DNA of 64,000 nt from Candidatus Thiothrix anitrata (GTDB lineage Bacteria > Pseudomonadota > Gammaproteobacteria > Thiotrichales > Thiotrichaceae). The stretch spans positions 1,763,283 to 1,827,282 of the forward strand of contig NZ_CP072800.1 in the NCBI RefSeq assembly GCF_017901155.1. Reading direction: 5' to 3'. Position numbers and translations under genes: made by a program. Each line of letters begins with the position of its first letter. Position 1 is the first letter of the stretch. The notes under the pieces are model-generated. The model was not told the DNA's origin. It saw only the letters and a list, made by a program, of their open reading frames with translations, and did not search any database. This document shows positions 27,131-36,792 of the stretch, piece by piece.

Positions 27131-27297
27131 GATGATCCTCTGTACCGTGCGCTGGAGTATAAGGGACTCTCTCGGCTGTCTGAAATCATTAGACCATTAC
27201 AGTTACAACTGCACGTAGTTCCAAAAGCAGCATAGCGGCAATTTGCGGTTTTCCGCTATAATCCGCCGTTTCCAACAGCTCGAACCCTGTGAATACC

Positions 27298-28887
27298 ATG
27301 ACCGAACTTCAACAAGAAACTGCTCGCCGCCGTACTTTCGCTATCATTTCCCACCCGGATGCGGGCAAAACCACCATGACCGAAAAGGTGTTGTTGTTCG
27401 GGGGCGCGATCCAGCTTGCGGGTACGATCAAGGGTCGTAAAGCGGGTCGTCATGCGACTTCGGACTGGATGACGATGGAAAAGGAACGGGGGATTTCCGT
27501 GACTTCATCGGTAATGCAGTTTCCCTACAATGGGCGCATCGTCAACCTGCTCGATACGCCGGGGCATGAGGATTTCTCGGAAGATACTTATCGGGTATTG
27601 ACGGCGGTGGATTCCGCGTTGATGGTCATCGACGTGGCGAAAGGGGTTGAGGAACGCACCATTAATTTGATGGAAGTGTGCCGGTTGCGCGATACCCCGA
27701 TTATGACCTTCATTAATAAGCTTGACCGCGAAGGCAAAGAGCCGATTGAGTTATTGGATGAAGTGGAAACGGTGCTGAAGATTAAATGCGCCCCGATTAC
27801 TTGGCCTATTGGTATGGGCAAACGCCTCAAAGGGATTTACCACCTCTATGAAGACAAAGTAATCCTCTACAAACCCAGTACCGAACGCCGTCAGGATTAC
27901 GAAGAAATCCAAGGCATAGATAACCCCGAACTCGATAAACTGCTAGGCACGCAGGCCGACGAATTACGCGAAGAAATTGAGCTGGTGAAAGGCGCAAGCC
28001 ACGAATTCGACCTGCAAGCTTACCTCGACGGCAAGCTTACCCCGGTGTATTTCGGCACCGCGTTAAACAGTTTCGGTATCCGCGAATTGCTGGACGGTTT
28101 CGTGGAAAACGCGCCCGCGCCGCAAGACCGCCCGACCACTACCCGCAAAGTCGAAGCCGCCGAAGAGCCGTTCACCGGCTTTGTTTTCAAAATCCAAGCG
28201 AATATGGATCCGCAACACCGTGACCGCATGGCGTTTATGCGCATCTGTTCCGGCAAGTTTGAAAAGGGTATGAAAGCCAAGCACGTGCGCATCGGTAAAG
28301 AGGTGAAAATCCCCGACGCACTCACCTTTATGGCTTCCGACCGCGAACACGTGCAGGACGCTTACCCCGGCGATATTATCGGCATCCACAATCACGGCAG
28401 CATTCGCATCGGCGATACCTTTACTCAAGGTGAAAACTTGCAGTTTACCGGGATTCCTAACTTTGCCCCGGAATTATTCCGTCGTGCGCAATTACGTGAC
28501 CCGCTGAAAATGAAGCAATTGCAAAAAGGTTTGGCGGAATTGTGCGAAGAAGGCGCGACTCAGCTTTTCAAACCGCTCAATAACAACGATCTGATCCTCG
28601 GCGCGGTCGGTGTATTGCAGTTCGATGTGGTAGCACAACGCCTCAAAGACGAATACAAAGTCGACGCGCTGTTTGAAGGCGTAAACGTACAAACCGCACG
28701 TTGGGTCACGTCCACCAACGAGAAAAAGTTTGAGGAGTTCAAAGCGAAAGCCTCACAAAACCTCGCTTACGACCATTCGGGGGAACTGGTGTATATCGCG
28801 CCGACCCGTATTAACCTGCAAATGGCGCAGGAAAAATGGCCGGATATTAAGTTCCACTCTACCCGTGAGCATGGCGTAGCGGTGTGA
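27298..28887 (+). CDS. prfC: Peptide chain release factor 3
   Basis: 529 residues, the same length as E. coli RF3. The translational GTPase motifs are present: [12 protein letters not shown] (G1), [14 protein letters not shown] (G2), [14 protein letters not shown] (G3) and [12 protein letters not shown] (G4). RF3 recycles RF1/RF2 from the ribosome. ATG 27298 is preferred to an in-frame GTG 9 bp upstream because it aligns with the usual N-terminus. It stands alone, converging on the DUF11 gene 10 bp downstream. Confidence 0.96.
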   Translation: MTELQQETARRRTFAIISHPDAGKTTMTEKVLLFGGAIQLAGTIKGRKAGRHATSDWMTMEKERGISVTSSVMQFPYNGRIVNLLDTPGHEDFSEDTYRVLTAVDSALMVIDVAKGVEERTINLMEVCRLRDTPIMTFINKLDREGKEPIELLDEVETVLKIKCAPITWPIGMGKRLKGIYHLYEDKVILYKPSTERRQDYEEIQGIDNPELDKLLGTQADELREEIELVKGASHEFDLQAYLDGKLTPVYFGTALNSFGIRELLDGFVENAPAPQDRPTTTRKVEAAEEPFTGFVFKIQANMDPQHRDRMAFMRICSGKFEKGMKAKHVRIGKEVKIPDALTFMASDREHVQDAYPGDIIGIHNHGSIRIGDTFTQGENLQFTGIPNFAPELFRRAQLRDPLKMKQLQKGLAELCEEGATQLFKPLNNNDLILGAVGVLQFDVVAQRLKDEYKVDALFEGVNVQTARWVTSTNEKKFEEFKAKASQNLAYDHSGELVYIAPTRINLQMAQEKWPDIKFHSTREHGVAV

Positions 28888-28897
28888 ACTGCCTACA

Positions 28898-31800
28898 TCA
28901 CGGCGCAACCACCTGCGTAGTAATTTGCAATTCCACGCGTTGCCCCGCGCCTAACCAGCCAACGTTCCATACGCCCGTCGCGGGATCATAATCGCCCGGC
29001 GGGGTAGCGGTTTGAAAGCGTAACTCCGGCGGTAAGCGGTCTTGCACTTGCACCCCGGATGCTTCATCGGGGCCAGCATTGAACAGGGTAAGCGTATAGG
29101 TGACGTTATCACCACGCATCACGGTGTTTTTATCGGCTTGCTTACTGAGTTGCAAATCACTGTAGCGCGGTAATGTTAAGCCGAAATCCCACGTGTAATC
29201 GCGTGCGCCCGCCGTCAACGTCAGCATTGTCGTGCTGCCGTTTGCCGCTACATCGCTGTCAGTATTTTTATCACCACTGGCGTGAATAGGTGATGCGACG
29301 TAACCCGCAGGCCACTCCGCAAAGCGCAAGTAATAATCGCCTGCCGGAACATTGTCAAAGCCGTAATGCCCATCCGCATTGGTGCGTGTGCTTGCCACCA
29401 GCGCGTGTTGCGCATTGTGTAAGCTAACACTGACATTAGCGATACCGGTTTCATCCGGGTCTTGTGCGCCATCAGCATTGCGGTCAAACCAAACTTTGTT
29501 ACCCAAACTGGCGGGTTGGCTCAAGCCAATCGCGTAATCCGGGGTAAAACTGCCTGCTGCACCCGTGGTTGCTTCCAATGCGGTATGCTCTGGAAAGCCA
29601 CCGAGCGGATTGCCCGCAAGGTAATCGTCAGGTTTATCCAGCACCAGTTGATAGCTGTAATGCGTTTTTAATCCCCAAAACACGTAATTGCCGTTGGCAT
29701 CCGTCAAGGTTTCGGCAATGCGTCCCGCGCCGTCGTACACCCGCACGCTCACGCCCGCTAACGGTAATTCCGCTGGATCGCGTTGCCCGTTACCATTGCT
29801 ATCGAACCACACATTGCCGCCCAATCCGGCAGTAGTGGTGGTGTCGATCATCATTAAACCGACTTTGGGCGGTTCGCTGGTGAGCAAGGTTTCGGTAGTA
29901 TTGCTGCTGGTGTCGAAATAACTCGCGGTGTAAGCAAAACTGTTCCAAGCCACGCGCCGATTGGGTGGTGGTTCGGCATCCAGCGTTTGTACTGGAATGC
30001 TGATTTGCAATTTTTCCCCCGGCGCGAGTCCGTTCAGTGGTCGCCAGCGCAAGCCGATGCGGGTATCGCTGGAACTGGCATCCAGTGTCCATTCATTAGC
30101 GGGAATAGCGGTGGCATTACCGGTGGCAGTGATGCGTTGCAAGCTGAGTTCGCCCGCGATACGTGCATTCCATTCGGACAAACGTTGCGCACCTGTGACC
30201 AATGCGCTATCGCCGAGTGCGGGTAATACGTCGACAATATCCACTTGCGTATTGGTGACATTGCCGGTGTTACGGATTTCCAGCAGGTAAGTATTCATGC
30301 CCAGCGCGGTGGTGTTGCCGACATTCGGAGTGCGGTGATACGCGCTATCCAGCGCACCTTTTACCCATTTCACACTGTCGAGCGTGGTTAATTCAGGCAC
30401 AGTGTAATTCACATTTGATGAACGACACAGACTGCGCCCGGTGTCGCCAGCATCCGCACCATTCACGCAACCCACCAGCGGAAAGTCACCCGTGGCAACG
30501 CTGGCGACGTTGGTAAGGCGCGTTCCTACCGCCGTGCCGGGTGAAATTCGCGCACTGAAATACACCGCCAACCCTAAATCTGCTTGCCCCACCGCCAAGT
30601 GACAGCCGGGAAATGCCCAGCGTAACGCCACGCGCCCATCCGCTTGGCGGGTATGGCTGAATTGCGGGGTTTTGCACGCCGTTTGCGTGGTGGTAATGCG
30701 GTTGCTGGGTAATGCCACGCGCCACCAGTTACCGCCTTGCTCAAGCTGATAATCCAAACCAGCGGGTAAAATATCCTCAATAACGGGGTATTGAGTACTC
30801 GTGCCGGACAATTCATCCAAGCCAATCGCGACGCGATATACCCGGTCATTGCCTGCGGGTGCGGGGGCAATGGTGGGTTGCCACAGCGGTGGTGCGTACA
30901 CAATGGTCGAGCCATCGGGCGATACCACACCCCCCGTGGGATTGATTTTACTAATGCTCAACAGCGGTTCACCTTGCCCCAAAACCGGAATTGGCTCGGC
31001 GCAACTCGTGCCGTGTAGAGAGGATGTGGCGCAGTTGCGAATATCGCCGCCGATGTAAGGGCTATCCACGATCATTGCCAGATTTACACGTTGCGTGACG
31101 AGATTGGCATTCACCGTCCAGCGTAACCGTTTAATATTGGCAACCCATAACCCGGAGGTTAAACGTTGGGCAATACAACTCGTCGGGGTTCCGTCGGGTG
31201 CGTGTAGATTATTGGCGCGACCGGCGGCAACTTCCGCATTAATCCAATCAGCGACAGATTGTGTTAGTGCGATAAACTCATCCACACCATTATCACGGCA
31301 ATCCACACTTGGATGCCCCAGCGTAGCTGCATTTTGAGCCGCTGCGGTGTAAACCTGCATTCCGGGCGGCACATTTTCAGTAACGCTGTAAGCTGTCGCG
31401 CTGGTTGGCAGGCTGATGCTCCAGCGTTCCAAACCGCCGGGCTGCACAAACGCAGCACTTCCGGTTTTAGCAAATCCGGGGCTGGCAGGTGGCGGCGGTG
31501 TTGGGCAGGCATCCGCTATCGCCGCTGGAACAGTGATGTCTGGCGCGGTTGATATGGTCGAAAACTCACCGGTTGTGGCGGTGGCTTGCAGAGACATGAG
31601 GGCAGGGGGTGCGCTGCTGCCGCACGTTGGAAACTTCACCGGCACCTTGATAATGCCAGTTGAACCAGCGGCTAACCCGTCTGCTGGCACGCCTTGCGGC
31701 AAGCTTTCCGACGGCGTGACTAATTGCCATGCGAGGGTTTTTCCCACGATGCTGGCTTGCGCCACACTGCCGCCTGTGGGGGTATAGCCCACTATTTTTA

Positions 31801-32047
31801 ACGGTTCGGGAATCGTGGTGGTGATACGCGGCGCAGTGCAATACAACGACGAAATTCCGGCGCACCGATAACGAATGCTGTAAGTAAAGGTTTCCCCCGG
31901 CACAGGGTTGGCCTCGCTGAGGTGGGTTTCAATGCGTAATTCCGCATCGGCTGCGTGCGCTAACTGAATGAATACACTCAGCAATAACAACAGGCTTCCC
32001 AGCAGGAAACGCACGGCAAAAGGCAGTAAAGAGAAACGATAACGCAT
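28898..32047 (-). CDS. Large secreted/surface protein with DUF11 and SdrD B-like domains
   Basis: 1049 residues. A Sec signal peptide (VRFLLGSLLLLLSVFIQLAH, cleavage near AHA-AD) leads into several DUF11-type repeats (for example GLDYQLEQGGNWWRVALP and VTNTQVDIVDVLPALGD). Two SdrD B-like domains follow (GNVWFDSNGNGQRDPAELPL and GNKVWFDRNADGAQDPDETG), and a final DUF11 domain (NVTYTLTLFNAGPDEASGVQ). SdrD_B domains bind calcium through D-x-N-x-D-G loops, as seen here. There is no LPXTG, autotransporter or sorting tail, so it may be secreted or held by a partner. Role unknown; adhesion or sheath/surface structure is a guess. ATG 32047 is used; a TTG two codons upstream is possible. Confidence 0.8.
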   Translation of the reverse strand: MRYRFSLLPFAVRFLLGSLLLLLSVFIQLAHAADAELRIETHLSEANPVPGETFTYSIRYRCAGISSLYCTAPRITTTIPEPLKIVGYTPTGGSVAQASIVGKTLAWQLVTPSESLPQGVPADGLAAGSTGIIKVPVKFPTCGSSAPPALMSLQATATTGEFSTISTAPDITVPAAIADACPTPPPPASPGFAKTGSAAFVQPGGLERWSISLPTSATAYSVTENVPPGMQVYTAAAQNAATLGHPSVDCRDNGVDEFIALTQSVADWINAEVAAGRANNLHAPDGTPTSCIAQRLTSGLWVANIKRLRWTVNANLVTQRVNLAMIVDSPYIGGDIRNCATSSLHGTSCAEPIPVLGQGEPLLSISKINPTGGVVSPDGSTIVYAPPLWQPTIAPAPAGNDRVYRVAIGLDELSGTSTQYPVIEDILPAGLDYQLEQGGNWWRVALPSNRITTTQTACKTPQFSHTRQADGRVALRWAFPGCHLAVGQADLGLAVYFSARISPGTAVGTRLTNVASVATGDFPLVGCVNGADAGDTGRSLCRSSNVNYTVPELTTLDSVKWVKGALDSAYHRTPNVGNTTALGMNTYLLEIRNTGNVTNTQVDIVDVLPALGDSALVTGAQRLSEWNARIAGELSLQRITATGNATAIPANEWTLDASSSDTRIGLRWRPLNGLAPGEKLQISIPVQTLDAEPPPNRRVAWNSFAYTASYFDTSSNTTETLLTSEPPKVGLMMIDTTTTAGLGGNVWFDSNGNGQRDPAELPLAGVSVRVYDGAGRIAETLTDANGNYVFWGLKTHYSYQLVLDKPDDYLAGNPLGGFPEHTALEATTGAAGSFTPDYAIGLSQPASLGNKVWFDRNADGAQDPDETGIANVSVSLHNAQHALVASTRTNADGHYGFDNVPAGDYYLRFAEWPAGYVASPIHASGDKNTDSDVAANGSTTMLTLTAGARDYTWDFGLTLPRYSDLQLSKQADKNTVMRGDNVTYTLTLFNAGPDEASGVQVQDRLPPELRFQTATPPGDYDPATGVWNVGWLGAGQRVELQITTQVVAP

Positions 32048-32229
32048 AAGCAAGCCCGGTCATTTATTGTGACTCGGCATTCACCAGTCACTTATTTGAA
32101 TGATTTATTGCAGGCAATCATAGCATTAAACGCTAATGAAACAAGCGTCTTTAGGGCAAGCGGTGCATTGGATATTCGCGTTCTCGCCCCCATACTGACA
32201 AACACGAATAGATTTTTTCAGGAGTGAAC

Positions 32230-32667
32230 ATGAGCGATATATTCAATCTGGTCTGCCCCAGTTGCAGCGTTACCAACCGTATTGCAGCAGCGCGTTTGGG
32301 CGATAACCCGAAGTGCGGCAAATGCCATAGCCCGCTGTTCAACGGGCATCCAACCGAGTTAAACCCGGAAACCTTCGCTAAACACATTGTTCGCAATGAC
32401 ATTCCGGTGCTGGTAGATTTTTGGGCTCCTTGGTGTGGGCCATGCCGTCAGATGGCTCCGGCCTTCGCGCAAGCTGCGGCACAACTGGAACCGCAGGTGC
32501 GTTTCGCCAAAGTCGACACCGAAGCGCATCAAACGATTGGAGCGCAATACAACATTCGCAGCATTCCAACGATGGCGATGTTCCGTGGTGGTAAAGAAAT
32601 TGGGCGCGTATCGGGTGCGATGAGCGCGGCAGATATTGTGCGCTGGGTAAAAAGCCAGTTGTTATGA
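32230..32667 (+). CDS. trxC: Thioredoxin 2 (TrxC)
   Basis: 145 residues. An N-terminal zinc finger (C9, C12, C29, C32) precedes a thioredoxin domain with the active site W68-C-G-P-C72, as in E. coli thioredoxin 2. Cytoplasmic disulfide reductase linked to oxidative stress. GGAG at 32221-32224 is well spaced for ATG 32230, so this start is preferred to the in-frame GTG at 32224. Confidence 0.94.
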   Translation: MSDIFNLVCPSCSVTNRIAAARLGDNPKCGKCHSPLFNGHPTELNPETFAKHIVRNDIPVLVDFWAPWCGPCRQMAPAFAQAAAQLEPQVRFAKVDTEAHQTIGAQYNIRSIPTMAMFRGGKEIGRVSGAMSAADIVRWVKSQLL

Positions 32668-32751
32668 AGGGCGCGTGATGTAAGCGAGGCCGGGCAGTCA
32701 TTGCTCCGAAACGGGCGGGCTGCCATTCCAACAATTCGGTACTATTTATCT

Positions 32752-34593
32752 TCACCCACCACCGGAATCGCCCCTGATCCACTGCCCCATGGTGGCGAGC
32801 ATTATATTGAGATCAATCGGCTTGGCAATGTGATCATTCATGCCGACTTCGATGACTTTTTCCTTATCGCCTTCCATCGCATTGGCAGTCAAGGCAATGA
32901 TCGGCAGGTGCTTGAACTTGGCTTGCTGGCGAATTTGGCGCGTGGCTTCGTAGCCGTCCATTACCGGCATTTGACAATCCATCAATACCCCGTCGAACTC
33001 ACTGGATGCCAGACGATCCAACGCCTCCTGACCATTGTTGGCGGCTTCAACAATCAGCCCACTCATTTCCAACAGGGCAATGGCAATCTCTTGGTTGATT
33101 TCGTTGTCTTCCACCACCAGAATTCTTGCCCCCTGCAACCGGGCTATGATCTCGGCTAGACTGTTTGGGGTATCCGGCTGTACTGCCACGCCAGTATTTT
33201 TTTGCTCCTGCACTTCCACCGTGAAATGGAAGGTGCTGCCTGTGCCGAGCTCACTTTCAATCCAAATGTTGCCATTCATCATTTCAACGAGCTGCTTTGA
33301 AATGGCTAATCCCAGCCCTGTTCCCCCGTATTTGCGCGTGGTGGAATCGTCTGCCTGCGAGAATGGCTGGAAAAGCCGTGCCTGTTGTTCCGCCGTCAAG
33401 CCGATACCGTTATCTTTGACGTAAAAATGCAGCAACACGGATTCTGCGCGGCGTTCTGCCAGTGTGACCGCTAATGAGACTTCACCACCGGAGTTGGTGA
33501 ATTTAACGCCATTATTGCCAAGGTTCAGCAGAATTTGCCGCAACCGTAAGGGATCACCGATCAGATTGGTGGAAAATAAACTGGAGTCGATGTGCAATGT
33601 CAGCGTTTGCCCCTTTCCTGATGCACTGGGTTCGAGCAGTGCGGCAAGGTTGTCGAACAACTCTTGCAAACAGAAACCGGTACTTTCCAGATTCAACTTG
33701 CCGGATTCGATCTTGGAGACATCCAGAATATCGTTGAGAATGCCCAGCAGATTTTTGGCGGAACGGTGTACTTTTTCGAGGTAGTCGCGTTGTGTTGGCG
33801 ATAAATCGGTTTGCAGCACTAACTGTGCCATACCCATAATGCCATTCATCGGCGTGCGGATTTCATGGCTCATATTGGCAAGAAAGTTACTCTTTGCTAG
33901 GGATGCCGCTTCGGCTACATCCTTGGCTTGCAACAATTCGGCTTCGGATTGCTGCAAGGAGGTAATTTGCTGTTGAATGATTTCCCTGCTATCACGATTT
34001 TGTAACAACGTGCCAATCAACTGGCAAAACACGGTAAATGAGCCAGTCAATTCCTTCACTGGGGTATCGTACAACCGATGGTTTTGCACCGAAACCATGC
34101 TCAGTACCAAGCCTTTCAGTTGATTGTGGGGATCAGACAGCGGATTGATTAACAACAAATAGATACCGAATGGCAATAAATCTGCCTGATTCTCGTAAAC
34201 CAGCGTTTTTTTCGGAGGAGAACCGGCAGCGGAAAAACCGTGCTCACTAAGCCATGCCGCAAACAGCTCCCAATCCACCGTTTCGTCCAACGACGTGGAA
34301 AATGCGACAGGTTGGGGAGACAAGTTGCCCGCTGCGGTAAACAGCCAAACGACACCGGTCTCCAGTTCAAACATATCGACAATCGCTTCGGCAGCGATCT
34401 CGGCAAACTGCGTCATATCGGCTTGTTTAAGAAGCTGCTGACTGTAGTTATAGATCGCCTCAAACCGCCCCAGCTCCCGTTCTAGGCGGTAGCCGGTATC
34501 AATCAGTTTTTGCTCAACCAAAGAGAACGATGACTTGCGGCGAAGTGCCTCGTATTTTCTCTTTAATTCAAGGTACTCTTGTTCGCTTACCAT
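32752..34593 (-). CDS. Hybrid sensor histidine kinase/response regulator
   Basis: 613 residues without membrane segments. Residues about 35-205 look like a GAF-type sensor, then a short coiled coil (about 205-232), HisKA with phospho-acceptor H243 in [12 protein letters not shown], an HATPase domain ([44 protein letters not shown]) and a C-terminal receiver ([10 protein letters not shown], phosphorylated D539 in [14 protein letters not shown]). It lies 13 bp after a FIST-domain gene and is surely co-transcribed with it; FIST proteins are predicted ligand sensors, so the pair may form one signalling route. There is no separate output regulator or Hpt gene nearby. Confidence 0.9.
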   Translation of the reverse strand: MVSEQEYLELKRKYEALRRKSSFSLVEQKLIDTGYRLERELGRFEAIYNYSQQLLKQADMTQFAEIAAEAIVDMFELETGVVWLFTAAGNLSPQPVAFSTSLDETVDWELFAAWLSEHGFSAAGSPPKKTLVYENQADLLPFGIYLLLINPLSDPHNQLKGLVLSMVSVQNHRLYDTPVKELTGSFTVFCQLIGTLLQNRDSREIIQQQITSLQQSEAELLQAKDVAEAASLAKSNFLANMSHEIRTPMNGIMGMAQLVLQTDLSPTQRDYLEKVHRSAKNLLGILNDILDVSKIESGKLNLESTGFCLQELFDNLAALLEPSASGKGQTLTLHIDSSLFSTNLIGDPLRLRQILLNLGNNGVKFTNSGGEVSLAVTLAERRAESVLLHFYVKDNGIGLTAEQQARLFQPFSQADDSTTRKYGGTGLGLAISKQLVEMMNGNIWIESELGTGSTFHFTVEVQEQKNTGVAVQPDTPNSLAEIIARLQGARILVVEDNEINQEIAIALLEMSGLIVEAANNGQEALDRLASSEFDGVLMDCQMPVMDGYEATRQIRQQAKFKHLPIIALTANAMEGDKEKVIEVGMNDHIAKPIDLNIMLATMGQWIRGDSGGG

Positions 34594-34606
34594 GTTTTCA
34601 AGTCAA

Positions 34607-35806
34607 TTAGCGGCGGTATATCGCATAAATTGCCGTTGTATAATTATGATAAGTGTTCACGCCACCCAATCTGGCGAATTCACCGAACCCGTAAATCCCC
34701 AACCAAGGCGGTACTTCACCCTTACAGGAAAGCGGACGCTGCATACAGTATACCAATTCATCCTTGATCACTTTCGAGAACAAAAAGCGACCCCGTGCCA
34801 GACAGTCGGCGTGGAAGACTGCTACGGGTGTCCGACCGTTGCCCTGTTCCACGAACCATTCCATCATCCGGTTCATCTCGGAAAAAATGAGTTCCTCGTC
34901 TCTGACCGTCAGCCATAGCTTGGTGCCTTCCGGGCATTCCGTGGTGTAATACATCACGCCATCGTCACTGCGCTTGGTCACAACCCGCAGGATGTGGTCA
35001 TTGCCGTATTCTTTTTTGAGAGGCTCCGGCAATTCCTCAGCCAATGCACCAATCGGAATGGTATCGCCACAGGTTGCCGATGCATCCAAACCTAAGCGTT
35101 CGGTATACACCTTCCAAGCGGGACGACCATCCAGCTCAATAATTCGGTTTCCTTCAGCGCGGGTCACTTTCATCGGTTCGCCTGTTGCCAGAAAACCGTG
35201 CGTTGCGCGTGTCACCACTTCCAGCGTCGGGTCGGCAAAACCCACCGCCAATGCGGCATGTTCATAGACCTGATTGTCCAGAAACTGAAAACTGATAACC
35301 CCTTTCATATTGTCGGCGGAAGTCGCTCCGAAAATGGTCACACCGGAACCCAATTGCGATTCGATACCAGCGATACAGCGATCAGTTGCAATATCAATGC
35401 CTGATGCCATGAAATAGACCATATTGATGCCAGGATGCTGCGCCTTGAGTTGACGACCCAGTTCCTCGCCTTTTTCGTAGGAATTGCTGCCGAGGATGCC
35501 ATCGACATGCGCCACCGAGATTTCTTCCGGCGCACCCCGAACTGCCATAATGGCGACATCTTTCATTGACTCGCTAACGCCTTCTTTACCCACAATACCG
35601 CAGCAGGATGCGCCGACAATGCGGGCGCTGGGAGCCATTTCATGGGCTTGATCGAGGAGGTGTTGAAAGTTGTGCCCCATCGACGAATAGATCACGATCA
35701 AATCACAATCGGTGGCGTGCCCTTCACCAAAGGCAGCCTCCATGCATTCCGTGATTGCGCGTTTGGAATTAACCATGCGGGTGCTTGCAGAATGGAAACT
35801 TAACAT
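34607..35806 (-). CDS. FIST domain signal-sensing protein (FIST_N + FIST_C)
   Basis: 399 residues. The N-terminal FIST domain (LIVIYSSMGHNFQHLLDQAH, RIVGASCCGIVGKEGVSESM) is followed by FIST_C (GRTPVAVFHADCLARGRFLF; GEVPPWLGIYGFGEFARLGG). FIST modules are thought to bind small ligands such as amino acids, and are often encoded with kinases or chemoreceptors. Soluble. Directly upstream of the hybrid kinase. ATG 35806 is preferred: AAGG lies at a good distance before it; an in-frame GTG is 6 bp upstream. Confidence 0.88.
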   Translation of the reverse strand: MLSFHSASTRMVNSKRAITECMEAAFGEGHATDCDLIVIYSSMGHNFQHLLDQAHEMAPSARIVGASCCGIVGKEGVSESMKDVAIMAVRGAPEEISVAHVDGILGSNSYEKGEELGRQLKAQHPGINMVYFMASGIDIATDRCIAGIESQLGSGVTIFGATSADNMKGVISFQFLDNQVYEHAALAVGFADPTLEVVTRATHGFLATGEPMKVTRAEGNRIIELDGRPAWKVYTERLGLDASATCGDTIPIGALAEELPEPLKKEYGNDHILRVVTKRSDDGVMYYTTECPEGTKLWLTVRDEELIFSEMNRMMEWFVEQGNGRTPVAVFHADCLARGRFLFSKVIKDELVYCMQRPLSCKGEVPPWLGIYGFGEFARLGGVNTYHNYTTAIYAIYRR

Positions 35807-36029
35807 AATCACACCTTATTATTTTCGGAATTTTCGGAATCTAACCCTGACAGGGACTCTCCCCTGAGCGGGAAGAGGCTTTCAGTTTACGCTGAAACAG
35901 ACGTTCGTTTGGCTTTTGCTGACAAGCGGTTAGCAAAAGTTAGCCTCAGAACCACTGCCATTTTCTATTTTCAGAAGGCGATAGCAATGCTATCATTGAA
36001 CCATCAAGATCAACATGATGGTGACAACC

Positions 36030-36263
36030 ATGGCTAATCTCATTGTAAGAAACATCAGCGATGAAATCGCTCAAGCATTAAAGATACACGCCAGTCGTAT
36101 GGGGATCAGCGCAGAAGCTGCCCACCGTCAAATTCTGGAACAGGTATTGATGCGCCCCAAAAAGAAAAGCTTCCTTGATTTGTTGAAAGAGATGCCGAAT
36201 GTTGGTCGAGACAGCGACTTTGAGCGAATTCAGACTGATGCAGCACCAGAAGTGTTTAGCTGA
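36030..36263 (+). CDS. fitA: FitA-like ribbon-helix-helix antitoxin
   Basis: 77 residues beginning MANLIVRNISDEIAQALKIH, the FitA-type Arc/RHH DNA-binding domain, followed by EAAHRQILEQVLMRP and a C-terminal tail (FLDLLKEMPNVGRDSDFERI) that typically wraps a PIN toxin. Its stop overlaps the toxin start (TGATG-type). An in-frame ATG at 36015 would add five residues; 36030 matches the family N-terminus. Such antitoxins usually repress their own promoter, likely in 35900-36014. Confidence 0.87.
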   Translation: MANLIVRNISDEIAQALKIHASRMGISAEAAHRQILEQVLMRPKKKSFLDLLKEMPNVGRDSDFERIQTDAAPEVFS

Positions 36264-36706
36264 TGTATTTACTGGACACTAATGTTATCAGCGAACTACG
36301 CAAAAAAGAGCGGATGAATCCCGGTGTGGCGCGGTTTGTAACGCAAGCCCAAGCACAGGGTTCTGTCTGTTACCTCAGTGTGATTACGCTAGGTGAGTTA
36401 CGCCGGGGCATTGACCTGATTTACCATCGCGGTGATCAGGAACAAGCCACCATACTGGAACGCTGGTTAACAACCGTGCTTGAAGAGTACAGCGAACAGA
36501 TTCTGGATTTCGGCAGAGAAGAAGCCCAACTGTGGGGGCATTTACGTGTACCACACCCTGAAAATGCGCTGGATAAACAAATTGCAGCCACTGCACTGAT
36601 TCATGATCTGATACTCGTCACCCGAAATACCAAAGATTTTCAGTCAACTCGTGTCAAACTCTATAACCCGTTTGATACCACTACTTCTCCTCCAACTCCA
36701 TCATAA
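36263..36706 (+). CDS. fitB: FitB/VapC PIN-domain toxin
   Basis: 147 residues. MYLLDTNVISELRKKERMNP carries the first catalytic Asp (D5); YLSVITLGELRRGIDLI the conserved Glu; PENALDKQIAATALIHDLIL and LVTRNTKDF the remaining acidic residues. A probable Mg-dependent RNase, coupled to fitA. A stand-alone pair, unlike the PIN domain fused to WbpE at 19593-21140. Confidence 0.9.
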   Translation: MYLLDTNVISELRKKERMNPGVARFVTQAQAQGSVCYLSVITLGELRRGIDLIYHRGDQEQATILERWLTTVLEEYSEQILDFGREEAQLWGHLRVPHPENALDKQIAATALIHDLILVTRNTKDFQSTRVKLYNPFDTTTSPPTPS

Positions 36707-36792
36707 TCGTCCACAACCCCAAGTTAGTGCGCATGGTGGCTGGACAATGGGGAGTACCTTAAAGACGTGAAATGTTCCATGCTATTTTTAGG

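Larger units (their letters stand above)
25909..27201 (-). mobile_element. IS3-family insertion sequence (IS51-like), 1293 bp, orfA disrupted
   Basis: The ends are imperfect inverted repeats: TGTAATGGTCAAGTAAATTC on the left and, on the other strand, TGTAATGGTCTAATGATTTC on the right, both continuing to a shared GACAG. Inside are orfA and orfB in IS3 order on the minus strand, with an A7 slippery run (26829-26835) for -1 frameshifting. The flanking three bases (GGG left, GTT right) show no target duplication, so the insertion is old or the flanks have rearranged. It separates the polysaccharide operon from prfC. Confidence 0.9.

Noticed and set aside
25906-27204. Target-site duplication flanking the IS
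   Set aside because: The flanking bases (GGG and GTT) do not match, so no duplication can be claimed.
29799-31865. Several open frames on both strands inside the DUF11 gene
   Set aside because: The DUF11 frame covers them all with clear domains; the others are compositional shadows.
35807-36029. Direct repeat ATTTTCGGA and a small inverted repeat as an operator
   Set aside because: They are short and could be chance; no firm link to fitA or FIST regulation can be shown.
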